Source: Marinomonas flavescens | GTDB taxonomy: Bacteria; Pseudomonadota; Gammaproteobacteria; Pseudomonadales; Marinomonadaceae | Length of the DNA stretch: 64,000 nt | Direction of reading: 5' to 3' | NCBI RefSeq assembly: GCF_004352835.1 | Contig: NZ_SJSB01000005.1 | Span: 62,001-126,000 of the forward strand | Shown: positions 56,654-64,000 of the stretch, in pieces | Position numbering within the stretch: position 1 is the stretch's first letter | Layout of the letters: every line of letters begins with the position of its first letter | Translations under genes and position numbers: made by a program | The notes under the pieces: generated by a model | Database searches by the model: none | What the model was told of the DNA's origin: nothing | Seen by the model: only the letters and a program-made list of their open reading frames with translations

Positions 56654-56905
56654 ATGCTATATCCAATTTTAGTAGAGCATTATGTTTGGTTTAGCTTAGC
56701 TTTACTGTGCATTACTTGGTTTACTCGACAGCATAAGCCAAAGGTGCGTACAAACCTGATGTACGGTTATGCGATGATTGCAACGATCGGTTTTTTACTG
56801 GCATTGCATTGGGTCGCTGGAGTGATTTTTGGGTTGATTTTTTTAGAGCTTGGTCGATTATTTAAGGTGTGGCTAGATAAAAAAGAACAGCAACTTAAAA
56901 AATAA
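56654..56905 (+). CDS. Small membrane protein of unknown function
   Basis: The product has 83 residues with two or three hydrophobic helices and a basic C-terminal end (KVWLDKKEQQLKK). AGGGGAT precedes the ATG. It is divergent from the 7TM-DISM gene with only 22 bp between their start codons, so the two promoters must lie inside the opposing reading frames. I do not recognise a family. Confidence 0.62.
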   Translation: MLYPILVEHYVWFSLALLCITWFTRQHKPKVRTNLMYGYAMIATIGFLLALHWVAGVIFGLIFLELGRLFKVWLDKKEQQLKK

Positions 56906-56976
56906 TTTCACGTCAAATCCAGATAATCTACTTACAATAGAACCAAGTTCATAGCATTAGAATCGAAAATCACAGA

Positions 56977-57007
56977 TAAAAAAGGCTTTCAATTGAAAGC
57001 CTTTTTT
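56977..57007. terminator. Terminator after the small membrane protein gene
   Basis: A 12-bp stem (AAAAAGGCTTTC with GAAAGCCTTTTT) around an AATT loop, with adjacent T residues, lies about 70 bp after the stop. Confidence 0.88.
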
Positions 57008-57396
57008 ATTGCCTTTCAAAACTGAAATATCAGCCTTCGTTCTATTTATCTCACCCTCGCAGAAGTAATTCACTTTATAAATAAATGTTGAGTTTTCGTT
57101 ATTTAAGGTGTTCTCATGTATTTTTTTGTAATCCAAATTCTGACTAAAAGAACAGATTTGTGTTTTGCTTACAGTAATCTGACTGTTTTTATGTTTAGTC
57201 TTGATAAATATAAAGGACAAAAACTCATAAATGTAGAAAAGAATGTGGTGCTTTCTTGTGTGACCGTCATGACTCTATACAGGATAAGAATAAGGCGAGT
57301 AGGATAATTGACATCTGCTGAAGATGCTCCTGAACGCATCTGATTTTCAGCGTCGATGAGCAGAATTTTTGTTTGAAATAATAAATCTAATAAAAA

Positions 57397-57415
57397 AATA
57401 ATGATTCTCAGGATT
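57397..57415. promoter_or_regulatory. Fur-box-like sequence upstream of nuoA
   Basis: AATAATGATTCTCAGGATT matches the 19-bp Fur consensus at 13 positions by my count, most of them in the left half. It lies about 160 bp before nuoA. The match is weak and could be chance in AT-rich DNA. Confidence 0.3.
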
Positions 57416-57571
57416 TTTTGCAAGTCGTTTTCTATCACTTCAGTTTAGTTGAATAGGTTAGATCATTTTCCTGCATCTGCCTGATATCGAACCTTCAAAA
57501 AATAATAGGGTATTGACTCAATCTTCTGAGCCAATGTTTTTGTCCAACATTTAATTTAAGCGCCGTTTTCT

Positions 57572-58012
57572 ATGTCTACACCTGTCGATGTAATCGCCCA
57601 TCATTGGGCATTTGCAGTGTTTATTGTGGTCGCTATAGGCCTTGGTGGTGCGATGTTGATCGGAGGGACTTTCTTAGGCGGAAGAGCACAAGCTCGCGCC
57701 AAGAATACGCCTTTTGAATCTGGTATTGCATCGGTTGGTACCGCGCGACTTAGGTTTTCCGCCAAATTTTATTTGGTTGCTATGTTCTTTGTAATCTTCG
57801 ATGTCGAAGCCCTTTATTTATATGCCTGGGCGGTATCCATTCGTGAAAGCGGTTGGATGGGCTTCATTGAAGCCACTACGTTCATTTTTGTATTGCTTGC
57901 TGGTTTGATTTATTTGATCAGAACTAAAGCGTTGGATTGGGCGCCAGTTCGTTCAAAAGAGCTTATTAATCAATCTGAAATTATCAAACTTGTCGACGGT
58001 TCTCACAAATAA
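57572..58012 (+). CDS. nuoA: NADH-quinone oxidoreductase subunit A
   Basis: This 146-residue inner-membrane subunit of complex I has three helices. The conserved [42 protein letters not shown] region is intact. First gene of the operon, 15 bp before nuoB. Confidence 0.95.
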   Translation: MSTPVDVIAHHWAFAVFIVVAIGLGGAMLIGGTFLGGRAQARAKNTPFESGIASVGTARLRFSAKFYLVAMFFVIFDVEALYLYAWAVSIRESGWMGFIEATTFIFVLLAGLIYLIRTKALDWAPVRSKELINQSEIIKLVDGSHK

Positions 58013-58027
58013 CCGAGAGGTCTCATC

Positions 58028-58702
58028 ATGGATTATACGCTCACACGCATTAATTTGGATGGCGAAGACGATCGCTATCCACTTGAAACTACAGAAGTGG
58101 TCAGTGACCCGCTTGAAGAGCAGGTTCACCGTAGTGTTTACCTAGGTAAGCTCGAGCATGCAGCACATGATTTAGTCAATTGGGGGCGTAAAAACTCACT
58201 TTGGCCATACAATTTTGGCTTGTCTTGTTGTTACGTTGAAATGACCACGTCATTTACTGCCGTCAATGACGTCGCTCGATTTGGTTCTGAGGTACTTCGT
58301 GCCTCACCAAGACAGGCGGATTTCATGGTTGTAGCAGGCACCTGTTTTACCAAGATGGCGCCTGTTATTCAGCGTTTATACGATCAAATGCTAGAACCAA
58401 AATGGGTGATTTCAATGGGGGCTTGCGCTAACTCAGGCGGCATGTACGACATCTATTCTGTGGTTCAGGGTGTTGATAAATTCATTCCTGTGGATGTGTA
58501 TATTCCAGGTTGCCCACCTCGTCCAGAAGCCTATATTCAAGCGCTCAATTTACTTCAAGAAGCCGTCGGTAAAGAACGTCGTCCACTGTCTTGGGTTGTG
58601 GGTGATCAAGGGGTTTACAAAGCCAATATGGAGCCTGAGCGTGAACGAAAACGTGATGATCGTATTGCGGTGAAAAACCTACGAACTCCGGACGAAATTT
58701 AA
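58028..58702 (+). CDS. nuoB: NADH-quinone oxidoreductase subunit B
   Basis: This 224-residue peripheral subunit holds the N2 [4Fe-4S] cluster next to quinone. The ligands are seen in [10 protein letters not shown] (two adjacent Cys), VAGTCFTKM and [19 protein letters not shown] lies just before the ATG. Confidence 0.97.
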   Translation: MDYTLTRINLDGEDDRYPLETTEVVSDPLEEQVHRSVYLGKLEHAAHDLVNWGRKNSLWPYNFGLSCCYVEMTTSFTAVNDVARFGSEVLRASPRQADFMVVAGTCFTKMAPVIQRLYDQMLEPKWVISMGACANSGGMYDIYSVVQGVDKFIPVDVYIPGCPPRPEAYIQALNLLQEAVGKERRPLSWVVGDQGVYKANMEPERERKRDDRIAVKNLRTPDEI

Positions 58703-58747
58703 TCGTTCATTATGTGCATTAAGCGTATTTCAAGATAGTGAGCAAAG

Positions 58748-60547
58748 ATGACCAAAGCAACAAGTTACTCCGTCCCTGAGTCTTGGAAGACTGGAGATCA
58801 CCGCACTGACCCTGTCGTTAGTGAGCTTATCGAAAAGTTTGGAGAGTCAATATTTCATTTTCAAGCAACACGAACTGGGATGCCAGTTGTTTGGGTTGCT
58901 CGAGAACGAATCACTGACGTTATCCTTTTCTTAAAAAACATCTCTAAACCTTATTCCATGTTGTATGACCTGCATGGGGTTGATGAGCGTCTACGAACAC
59001 ATCGTGAGCAATTACCGACCGGTGTTGATTACACAGTTTTCTATCACCTGTTATCTATTTATCGCAATACCGACATTATGTTAAAGGTCGGGTTGAGTGA
59101 AAAAGAGTTAGAGCTACCCAGCATTATTAGCCTGTTTCCAAACGCTAATTGGTATGAGCGTGAAACTTGGGAAATGTTTGGTGTCGTCTTTAAGGGGCAC
59201 CCTAATCTACGTCGTATCATGATGCCAGATACATGGGAAGGTCATCCATTACGCAAAGATTATCCCGCTCGTGCAACCGAATTTGACCCTTATGAGTTAA
59301 CACGCCAAAAAGAAGCGATTGAAATGGAAGCGCTTACTTTTAAACCCGAAGAATGGGGTATGGCGCGTAGTAAAGACAATGAAGACTTTATGTTCCTTAA
59401 CTTGGGGCCAAACCATCCTTCTGCACATGGTGCTTTTCGCATTATTTTACAGCTTGATGGTGAAGACATTGTCGACTGTGTTCCTGATATTGGTTACCAC
59501 CATCGTGGTGCTGAAAAAATGGGCGAACGCCAAACCTGGCATAGCTATATTCCATACACCGACCGTATTGAATATTTAGGTGGGTGCGTTAATGAAATGC
59601 CTTATGTATTAGCGGTTGAAAAGCTTGCTGGTATTAAAGTACCTGAACGTGTGGAAGTGATTCGAGTGATGCTGTCTGAGCTATTTCGCATCAATAGTCA
59701 TTTACTTTATATCTCCACGTTTATTCAAGATGTTGGCGCGATGACGCCGGTGTTTTTTGCTTTTACTGATCGTCAGAAAATATACGACGTAGTGGAAGCG
59801 ATTACCGGTTTTCGTATGCATCCGGCTTGGTTTCGCATTGGCGGTGTGGCTCATGATCTGCCAAAAGGTTGGGAACAGTTACTAAAAACCTTTTTAGATT
59901 GGATGCCTAAACGTCTAGATGAATATGTAAAAGCAGCGCTGCATAACTCCGTATTGAAAGCGCGCTCTCAAGGTGTTGCAACCTATAACGCCAAAGAAGC
60001 GTTGGAATGGGGTGTCACTGGAGCAGGACTACGAGCCACCGGTATCGAATTTGATGTGCGCAAATGGCGCCCTTATTCAGGCTACGAAAATTTTGATTTT
60101 GAAATCCCTGTCGGCGGTGGTGTCAGCGATTGTTACAACCGTGTCATGCTTAAAGTTGAAGAGATTCGTCAAAGTCTGAAGATCTTAACTCAGTGTTACC
60201 ACAACATGCCTTCTGGTCCATTTAAAGCGGATCATCCATTGACGACTCCGCCTCCGAAAGAGCGAACTCTGCAGCATATCGAGACCATGATCACCCACTT
60301 TTTACAAGTGTCATGGGGTCCAGTTATGCCTGCCAATGAGTCCTTTCAAATGATAGAAGCGACCAAAGGCATCAACAGTTATTACCTCACTAGCGATAGC
60401 AATACTTCTAGTTATCGTACCCGTGTACGTACGCCGAGTTTTCCGCATTTGCAGCAAATTCCATCGGTAATTCGAGGCAGCCTAGTATCGGATCTCATTG
60501 TGTACCTAGGCAGTATTGATTTTGTTATGTCAGATGTGGACCGTTAA
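58748..60547 (+). CDS. nuoC: NADH-quinone oxidoreductase fused subunits C and D
   Basis: The 599-residue fusion has NuoC (30-kDa) in about the first 190 residues ([39 protein letters not shown]). NuoD (49-kDa) follows from about residue 215 ([26 protein letters not shown], closing with [14 protein letters not shown]). The fusion is the E. coli-type nuoCD arrangement. It joins the peripheral arm near the quinone site. Confidence 0.97.
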   Translation: MTKATSYSVPESWKTGDHRTDPVVSELIEKFGESIFHFQATRTGMPVVWVARERITDVILFLKNISKPYSMLYDLHGVDERLRTHREQLPTGVDYTVFYHLLSIYRNTDIMLKVGLSEKELELPSIISLFPNANWYERETWEMFGVVFKGHPNLRRIMMPDTWEGHPLRKDYPARATEFDPYELTRQKEAIEMEALTFKPEEWGMARSKDNEDFMFLNLGPNHPSAHGAFRIILQLDGEDIVDCVPDIGYHHRGAEKMGERQTWHSYIPYTDRIEYLGGCVNEMPYVLAVEKLAGIKVPERVEVIRVMLSELFRINSHLLYISTFIQDVGAMTPVFFAFTDRQKIYDVVEAITGFRMHPAWFRIGGVAHDLPKGWEQLLKTFLDWMPKRLDEYVKAALHNSVLKARSQGVATYNAKEALEWGVTGAGLRATGIEFDVRKWRPYSGYENFDFEIPVGGGVSDCYNRVMLKVEEIRQSLKILTQCYHNMPSGPFKADHPLTTPPPKERTLQHIETMITHFLQVSWGPVMPANESFQMIEATKGINSYYLTSDSNTSSYRTRVRTPSFPHLQQIPSVIRGSLVSDLIVYLGSIDFVMSDVDR

Positions 60548-60549
60548 TC

Positions 60550-61059
60550 ATGAGTCAATCGATTGAAATAATTACAGTGAGTGACGACGATTTCATTCTA
60601 AATGATGCTGATGCGCAGGCTATCGAGCATGAAAAACATCATTATGAATATCCTCGTGCCGCTTCTATTGAAGCATTAAAAATTGTTCAGAAACGTCATG
60701 GCTGGGTGCCAGATGGTGCGATTAAAGCCATCGCAGGTTTATTGGGTATACCCGCCAGTGATATTGAAGGTGTCGCCACTTTTTACAGTCAAATTTATCG
60801 TCAGCCAGTGGGAAAACACATTATTCGCTATTGCGATAGTGTCGTTTGTCACATAACGGGTTTTGAGGAAATCGTTGATGAGTTAGAAAAACAACTCCAG
60901 ATCAAACCTGGACAAACCACAGCGGACAATCGTTTTACGCTTTTGCCAACGTGTTGTTTGGGGAACTGTGATAAAGGGCCAACCATGATGGTGAACGATG
61001 ATACGCACGTGCGCTTACAAGTCGCTACGCTGTCAACAATTTTGGAGCAGTATCAATGA
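60550..61059 (+). CDS. nuoE: NADH-quinone oxidoreductase subunit E
   Basis: This 169-residue thioredoxin-fold subunit carries a [2Fe-2S] cluster (YCDSVVCH, then [13 protein letters not shown]). It pairs with NuoF in the NADH-oxidising module. Two bases separate it from nuoCD, and it overlaps nuoF by four. Confidence 0.96.
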   Translation: MSQSIEIITVSDDDFILNDADAQAIEHEKHHYEYPRAASIEALKIVQKRHGWVPDGAIKAIAGLLGIPASDIEGVATFYSQIYRQPVGKHIIRYCDSVVCHITGFEEIVDELEKQLQIKPGQTTADNRFTLLPTCCLGNCDKGPTMMVNDDTHVRLQVATLSTILEQYQ

Positions 61060-62387
61060 GCCTATCAAGTAAGCGGACGGCAGAAGATCACCCGCTAACA
61101 TGGCGTCTTCGTGATGATGAACAGCCAGTTTGGTTAGAAGAATATCGTCAACGAGAAGGTTACATCGGTGTCGAAAAGGCCTTAGCGATGCACCCTGATG
61201 AAGTGGTTGCTCAGGTGAAAGACGCAGGTTTACGCGGCCGTGGTGGCGCAGGGTTTCCGACCGGTCTTAAGTGGAGTTTGATGCCTAAAGACGAATCGAT
61301 GAACATTCGTTACATGATTTGTAATGCCGATGAAATGGAGCCCGGTACTTATAAAGACCGTTTGTTGATGGAGCAAATGCCGCATTTATTGGTAGAAGGC
61401 ATGATCATCGCGGCGCACGCTATTAAAGCTTATCGAGGTTACATTTTTTTGCGTGGAGAGTACGTCGAAGCGGCTGAGAATCTACGTAAAGCGATAGAAG
61501 AAGCGAAGCAAGCAGGGTTGCTAGGAAAAGACATTTTAGGCAGCGGTAAAGATTTTGAACTGTTCGTACACACAGGTGCGGGTCGTTATATCTGTGGTGA
61601 AGAAACCGCATTGATTAACTCTCTTGAAGGGCGTCGAGCGAACCCAAGATCAAAACCGCCTTTCCCCGCTGTTTCTGGTGCATGGGGCAAACCCACTTGC
61701 GTCAATAACGTGGAATCGATCTGTAATGTCCCGGGCATTCTTAATCGAGGCGTGGATTGGTATCAAGGTATTACGACCAATGGCAGTAAGGATTGTGGCA
61801 CCAAGCTAATGGGCTTTTCTGGTCGCGTCAATAACCCAGGTTTGTGGGAGCTGCCAATGGGCACTACCGCGCGTCAAATTCTGGAAGATTACGCGGGTGG
61901 CATGAAGGCCGGATTGGATTTAAAAACCTGGCAGCCAGGTGGTGCTGGTACGGATTTCCTTTTACCAGAGCATTTGGATTTGCCAATGGATTTTGAACAT
62001 ATCCAAAAAGCTGGTAGTCGTCTGGGAACCGCGTTGGCGATGGCGGTGGACAATAAGATCAACATGGTTTCTTTGGTTCGCAACTTAGAAACTTTTTTTG
62101 CTCGCGAATCTTGTGGTTGGTGTACACCTTGTCGTGATGGCTTGCCTTGGAGTGTAAAAATCCTGATGGCCATTGAAAACGGTGAAGGCCAACCAGGAGA
62201 CATTGAAACACTTGAGCAATTATGTCGCTCGTTAGGACCTGGTAACACGTTTTGTGCCCATGCTCCGGGCGCGGTTGAGCCATTACAGAGTGCAATCAAT
62301 TACTTCCGCAGTGAATTCGAAGCGGGCATTACGGGACAAGCTAATAATTTACGTGAGATCCGCGGTATTCAACCGAATCAGCAGTAA
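61056..62387 (+). CDS. nuoF: NADH-quinone oxidoreductase subunit F
   Basis: This 443-residue NADH/FMN subunit has the nucleotide motif [20 protein letters not shown], the FMN-region [12 protein letters not shown] and a [4Fe-4S] set ([12 protein letters not shown], then NTFCAHAPG). NADH is oxidised here and electrons pass to NuoE/NuoG. Confidence 0.97.
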   Translation: MSLSSKRTAEDHPLTWRLRDDEQPVWLEEYRQREGYIGVEKALAMHPDEVVAQVKDAGLRGRGGAGFPTGLKWSLMPKDESMNIRYMICNADEMEPGTYKDRLLMEQMPHLLVEGMIIAAHAIKAYRGYIFLRGEYVEAAENLRKAIEEAKQAGLLGKDILGSGKDFELFVHTGAGRYICGEETALINSLEGRRANPRSKPPFPAVSGAWGKPTCVNNVESICNVPGILNRGVDWYQGITTNGSKDCGTKLMGFSGRVNNPGLWELPMGTTARQILEDYAGGMKAGLDLKTWQPGGAGTDFLLPEHLDLPMDFEHIQKAGSRLGTALAMAVDNKINMVSLVRNLETFFARESCGWCTPCRDGLPWSVKILMAIENGEGQPGDIETLEQLCRSLGPGNTFCAHAPGAVEPLQSAINYFRSEFEAGITGQANNLREIRGIQPNQQ

Positions 62388-62418
62388 TTTATTCAGCTTA
62401 ATTATTTTTGTGTTTGAT

Positions 62419-62439
62419 GCCCGTCTAATAGTGACGGGC
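62419..62439 (+). other. Intercistronic hairpin between nuoF and nuoG
   Basis: A 7-bp stem (GCCCGTC with GACGGGC) with a 7-base loop lies in the 72-bp gap. No T-run follows, so it is probably an RNA-stabilising or processing element. Confidence 0.45.
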
Positions 62440-62459
62440 CAGTGGGAAGCATAAGACTT

Positions 62460-64000
62460 ATGGCAACCATTCATGTAGATGACAAAGAATACGAGGTAAA
62501 TGGAGCAGACAACCTATTGCAGGCTTGTTTGTCTCTAGGACTTGATATTCCTTATTTTTGCTGGCATCCAGCATTGGGTAGTGTCGGCGCATGTCGTCAA
62601 TGCGCAGTAAAGCAATATAAAGACGCAGATGATAAACGCGGTCGTTTGGTGATGTCGTGTATGGCACCAGCGACCGATGGTTCTTACATCTCGATTGAAG
62701 ATGAAGAAGCAAAGGCGTTTCGAGAAAACGTAGTGGAATGGATGATGTCAAACCATCCACACGATTGTCCGGTATGTGAAGAGGGCGGTAACTGTCATTT
62801 ACAAGATATGACGGTGATGACAGGTCATAACTCACGTCGTTATCGCTTTAACAAACGCACCCATGAAAACCAAGAATTAGGGCCATTTGTTTCTCATGAA
62901 ATGAACCGCTGTATCTCTTGTTACCGTTGTGTTCGTTACTACAAAGACTACGCAGACGGTGAAGATTTTGGTGTTTATGGTGCGAGTAATAATATCTATT
63001 TCGGCCGACCAGAATCAGGAACATTAGAAAGTGAGTTTTCTGGCAATCTGGTTGAAGTATGTCCAACCGGTGTGTTCACAGACAAAACCCATACGGAGCG
63101 ATATAACCGTAAGTGGGATATGCAATTTGCTCCGAGTATTTGTCAGCAATGTAGTGTGGGATGTAATACCAGCCCGGGCGAACGCTATGGCGAAGTTCGT
63201 CGTATCGAGAACCGTTTCAACGGTGATGTTAATCAGTACTTTCTTTGTGACCGCGGCCGTTTTGGTTATGGTTATACGAATTTAGATGATCGCCCTAAGA
63301 AGCCGTTGCAAAAACAAGGTGACGAGCACGTTACCCTTAATACAGAGCAAGCGGTTCAGTCTGCTCTGGATATGATAAGCGATTCAAAGCGTGTGATTGG
63401 TATTGGTTCACCTCGAGCCAGTTTAGAAAGCAACTTTGCCCTACGTAAGTTAGTGGGCGAAGAAAACTTTTTTACCGGAATTGAAGCGGGTGAACAGCAA
63501 CGCCTTGAGCGCATGCTGCAAGTATTGAATACCTCAGGCATTCATACCCCGACATTGCGAGACATCGAGTCCTACGATGCCGTGGTTATTTTAGGTGAAG
63601 ACATTACTCAAACCGCGGCTCGTATTGCGTTATCTGTTCGACAAGCAGTGAAAGGCAAGGCCCGTGAAATGGCTGCAGTGCAGCGTATTTCAGAATGGCA
63701 GATTGCGGCGGTTCAAAATATTGGTCAGCATGCTAAGTATCCTATTTTCACTACCCACACTGATCGTACTCGGTTAGATGATGTAACGGCTTGGCATTAC
63801 AGCGCGTCAGCGGCAGATCAGGCTCGTCTTGGTTTTGCTATCGCTCATGCCATTGATCCTAGCGCACCAGCGGTTACCGGCTTAAGTGATGAGTTGCAGA
63901 AAAAAGCAGAATTTATCGCATTAGCATTAAAAACGTCCCGCAAACCCCTGATTATTTCAGGCAGTCAGGCGGGCGAAATAGCGTTAATAGATGCCGCAGC
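62460..64000 (+). CDS. nuoG: NADH-quinone oxidoreductase subunit G (partial, runs off the window)
   Basis: The frame starts at ATG 62460 and is open to the window end (513 codons visible of about 900). The first 250 residues hold the [2Fe-2S] site ([17 protein letters not shown]), the His-Cys3 [4Fe-4S] site ([16 protein letters not shown]) and a second [4Fe-4S] ([13 protein letters not shown]), followed by the molybdopterin-oxidoreductase-like domain ([15 protein letters not shown]). It is the electron-carrying core of the NADH arm. Confidence 0.96.
   Translation, partial: MATIHVDDKEYEVNGADNLLQACLSLGLDIPYFCWHPALGSVGACRQCAVKQYKDADDKRGRLVMSCMAPATDGSYISIEDEEAKAFRENVVEWMMSNHPHDCPVCEEGGNCHLQDMTVMTGHNSRRYRFNKRTHENQELGPFVSHEMNRCISCYRCVRYYKDYADGEDFGVYGASNNIYFGRPESGTLESEFSGNLVEVCPTGVFTDKTHTERYNRKWDMQFAPSICQQCSVGCNTSPGERYGEVRRIENRFNGDVNQYFLCDRGRFGYGYTNLDDRPKKPLQKQGDEHVTLNTEQAVQSALDMISDSKRVIGIGSPRASLESNFALRKLVGEENFFTGIEAGEQQRLERMLQVLNTSGIHTPTLRDIESYDAVVILGEDITQTAARIALSVRQAVKGKAREMAAVQRISEWQIAAVQNIGQHAKYPIFTTHTDRTRLDDVTAWHYSASAADQARLGFAIAHAIDPSAPAVTGLSDELQKKAEFIALALKTSRKPLIISGSQAGEIALIDAA

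Larger units (their letters stand above)
56906..57571. other. 666-bp region upstream of the nuo operon
   Basis: It holds the terminator at 56977-57007 and, further right, the nuo promoter region with a Fur-like sequence at 57397-57415. The remaining frames look random, and I do not recognise a gene. Confidence 0.5.

Noticed and set aside
57169..57438. 89-codon leftward frame in the nuo upstream region
   Set aside because: No ribosome site or motif, and another frame on the opposite strand overlaps it; both look like chance frames in AT-rich DNA.
1..64000. Prophage, CRISPR array, insertion sequence, tRNA or rRNA
   Set aside because: I found no transposase, integrase, phage structural gene, regularly spaced repeats or recognisable structural RNA on either strand.

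Overview
The window reads as an ordinary chromosomal stretch of a marine gammaproteobacterium, most likely an Oceanospirillales member of the Marinomonas type. This is inferred from low-to-moderate GC, the nuoA-B-CD-E-F-G order with a fused nuoCD, class Ia nrdAB with an nrdB-linked ferredoxin, a TAXI-TRAP transporter, Cache-type chemoreceptors and Coq7-type ubiquinone synthesis. I cannot confirm the genus without a search. I saw no rRNA, tRNA, CRISPR array, prophage or insertion sequence.

Layout. Positions 0-9 kb hold a Cache chemoreceptor, a YqaA membrane protein, a SPOR lipoprotein, a hydratase-like enzyme, a COG2509 flavoprotein, a membrane diguanylate cyclase and a secreted acid phosphatase. 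Positions 9-16 kb are looser and more accessory in character. They hold a DUF1460 protein, a type II haloacid dehalogenase, an attC-like element, a divergent stand-alone enolase, a probable alpha/beta-hydrolase remnant carrying a 7-bp tandem repeat, a CBS protein and a second chemoreceptor. Positions 16-19.4 kb hold small conserved genes, RsuA and a short Rho paralogue without its N-terminal RNA-binding domain. Positions 19.8-25.6 kb hold PEP synthase, glucan phosphorylase and a VIT-family protein. Positions 25.6-33.8 kb hold an EEP-family protein, cardiolipin synthase, a DEAD-box helicase, a glutaredoxin-like protein, Dps, an MtfA peptidase and HemB. Positions 33.8-40 kb are mainly transport: an AGCS symporter, a secreted 2H-phosphoesterase-like protein and a TAXI/TRAP pair. 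Positions 40-47 kb hold a HAD hydrolase, a methyltransferase, Acs with an orphan LuxR-type response regulator, YidD, prephenate dehydratase, an esterase and a CDP-alcohol phosphatidyltransferase. Positions 47-56.9 kb hold nrdA-nrdB-ferredoxin behind two NrdR-box-like sites, a DUF1624 protein, an AlkB-like protein, pdxH, coq7, hinT and a degenerate 7TM-DISM histidine kinase. The window ends inside nuoG of the complex I operon.

How the genes work together. Central carbon flux is represented by enolase, PEP synthase, glucan phosphorylase and Acs. Respiration is represented by complex I and Coq7, and deoxynucleotide supply by NrdAB with its ferredoxin. Environmental sensing is represented by two chemoreceptors, the diguanylate cyclase, the orphan regulator and the 7TM-DISM protein.

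The most unusual items are the Rho paralogue reduced to its motor domain, the 7TM-DISM protein with a missing phosphoacceptor histidine, the attC-like hairpin just upstream of the atypical enolase, and several gene remnants and small tandem duplications. I did not find a clearly new multi-gene system.
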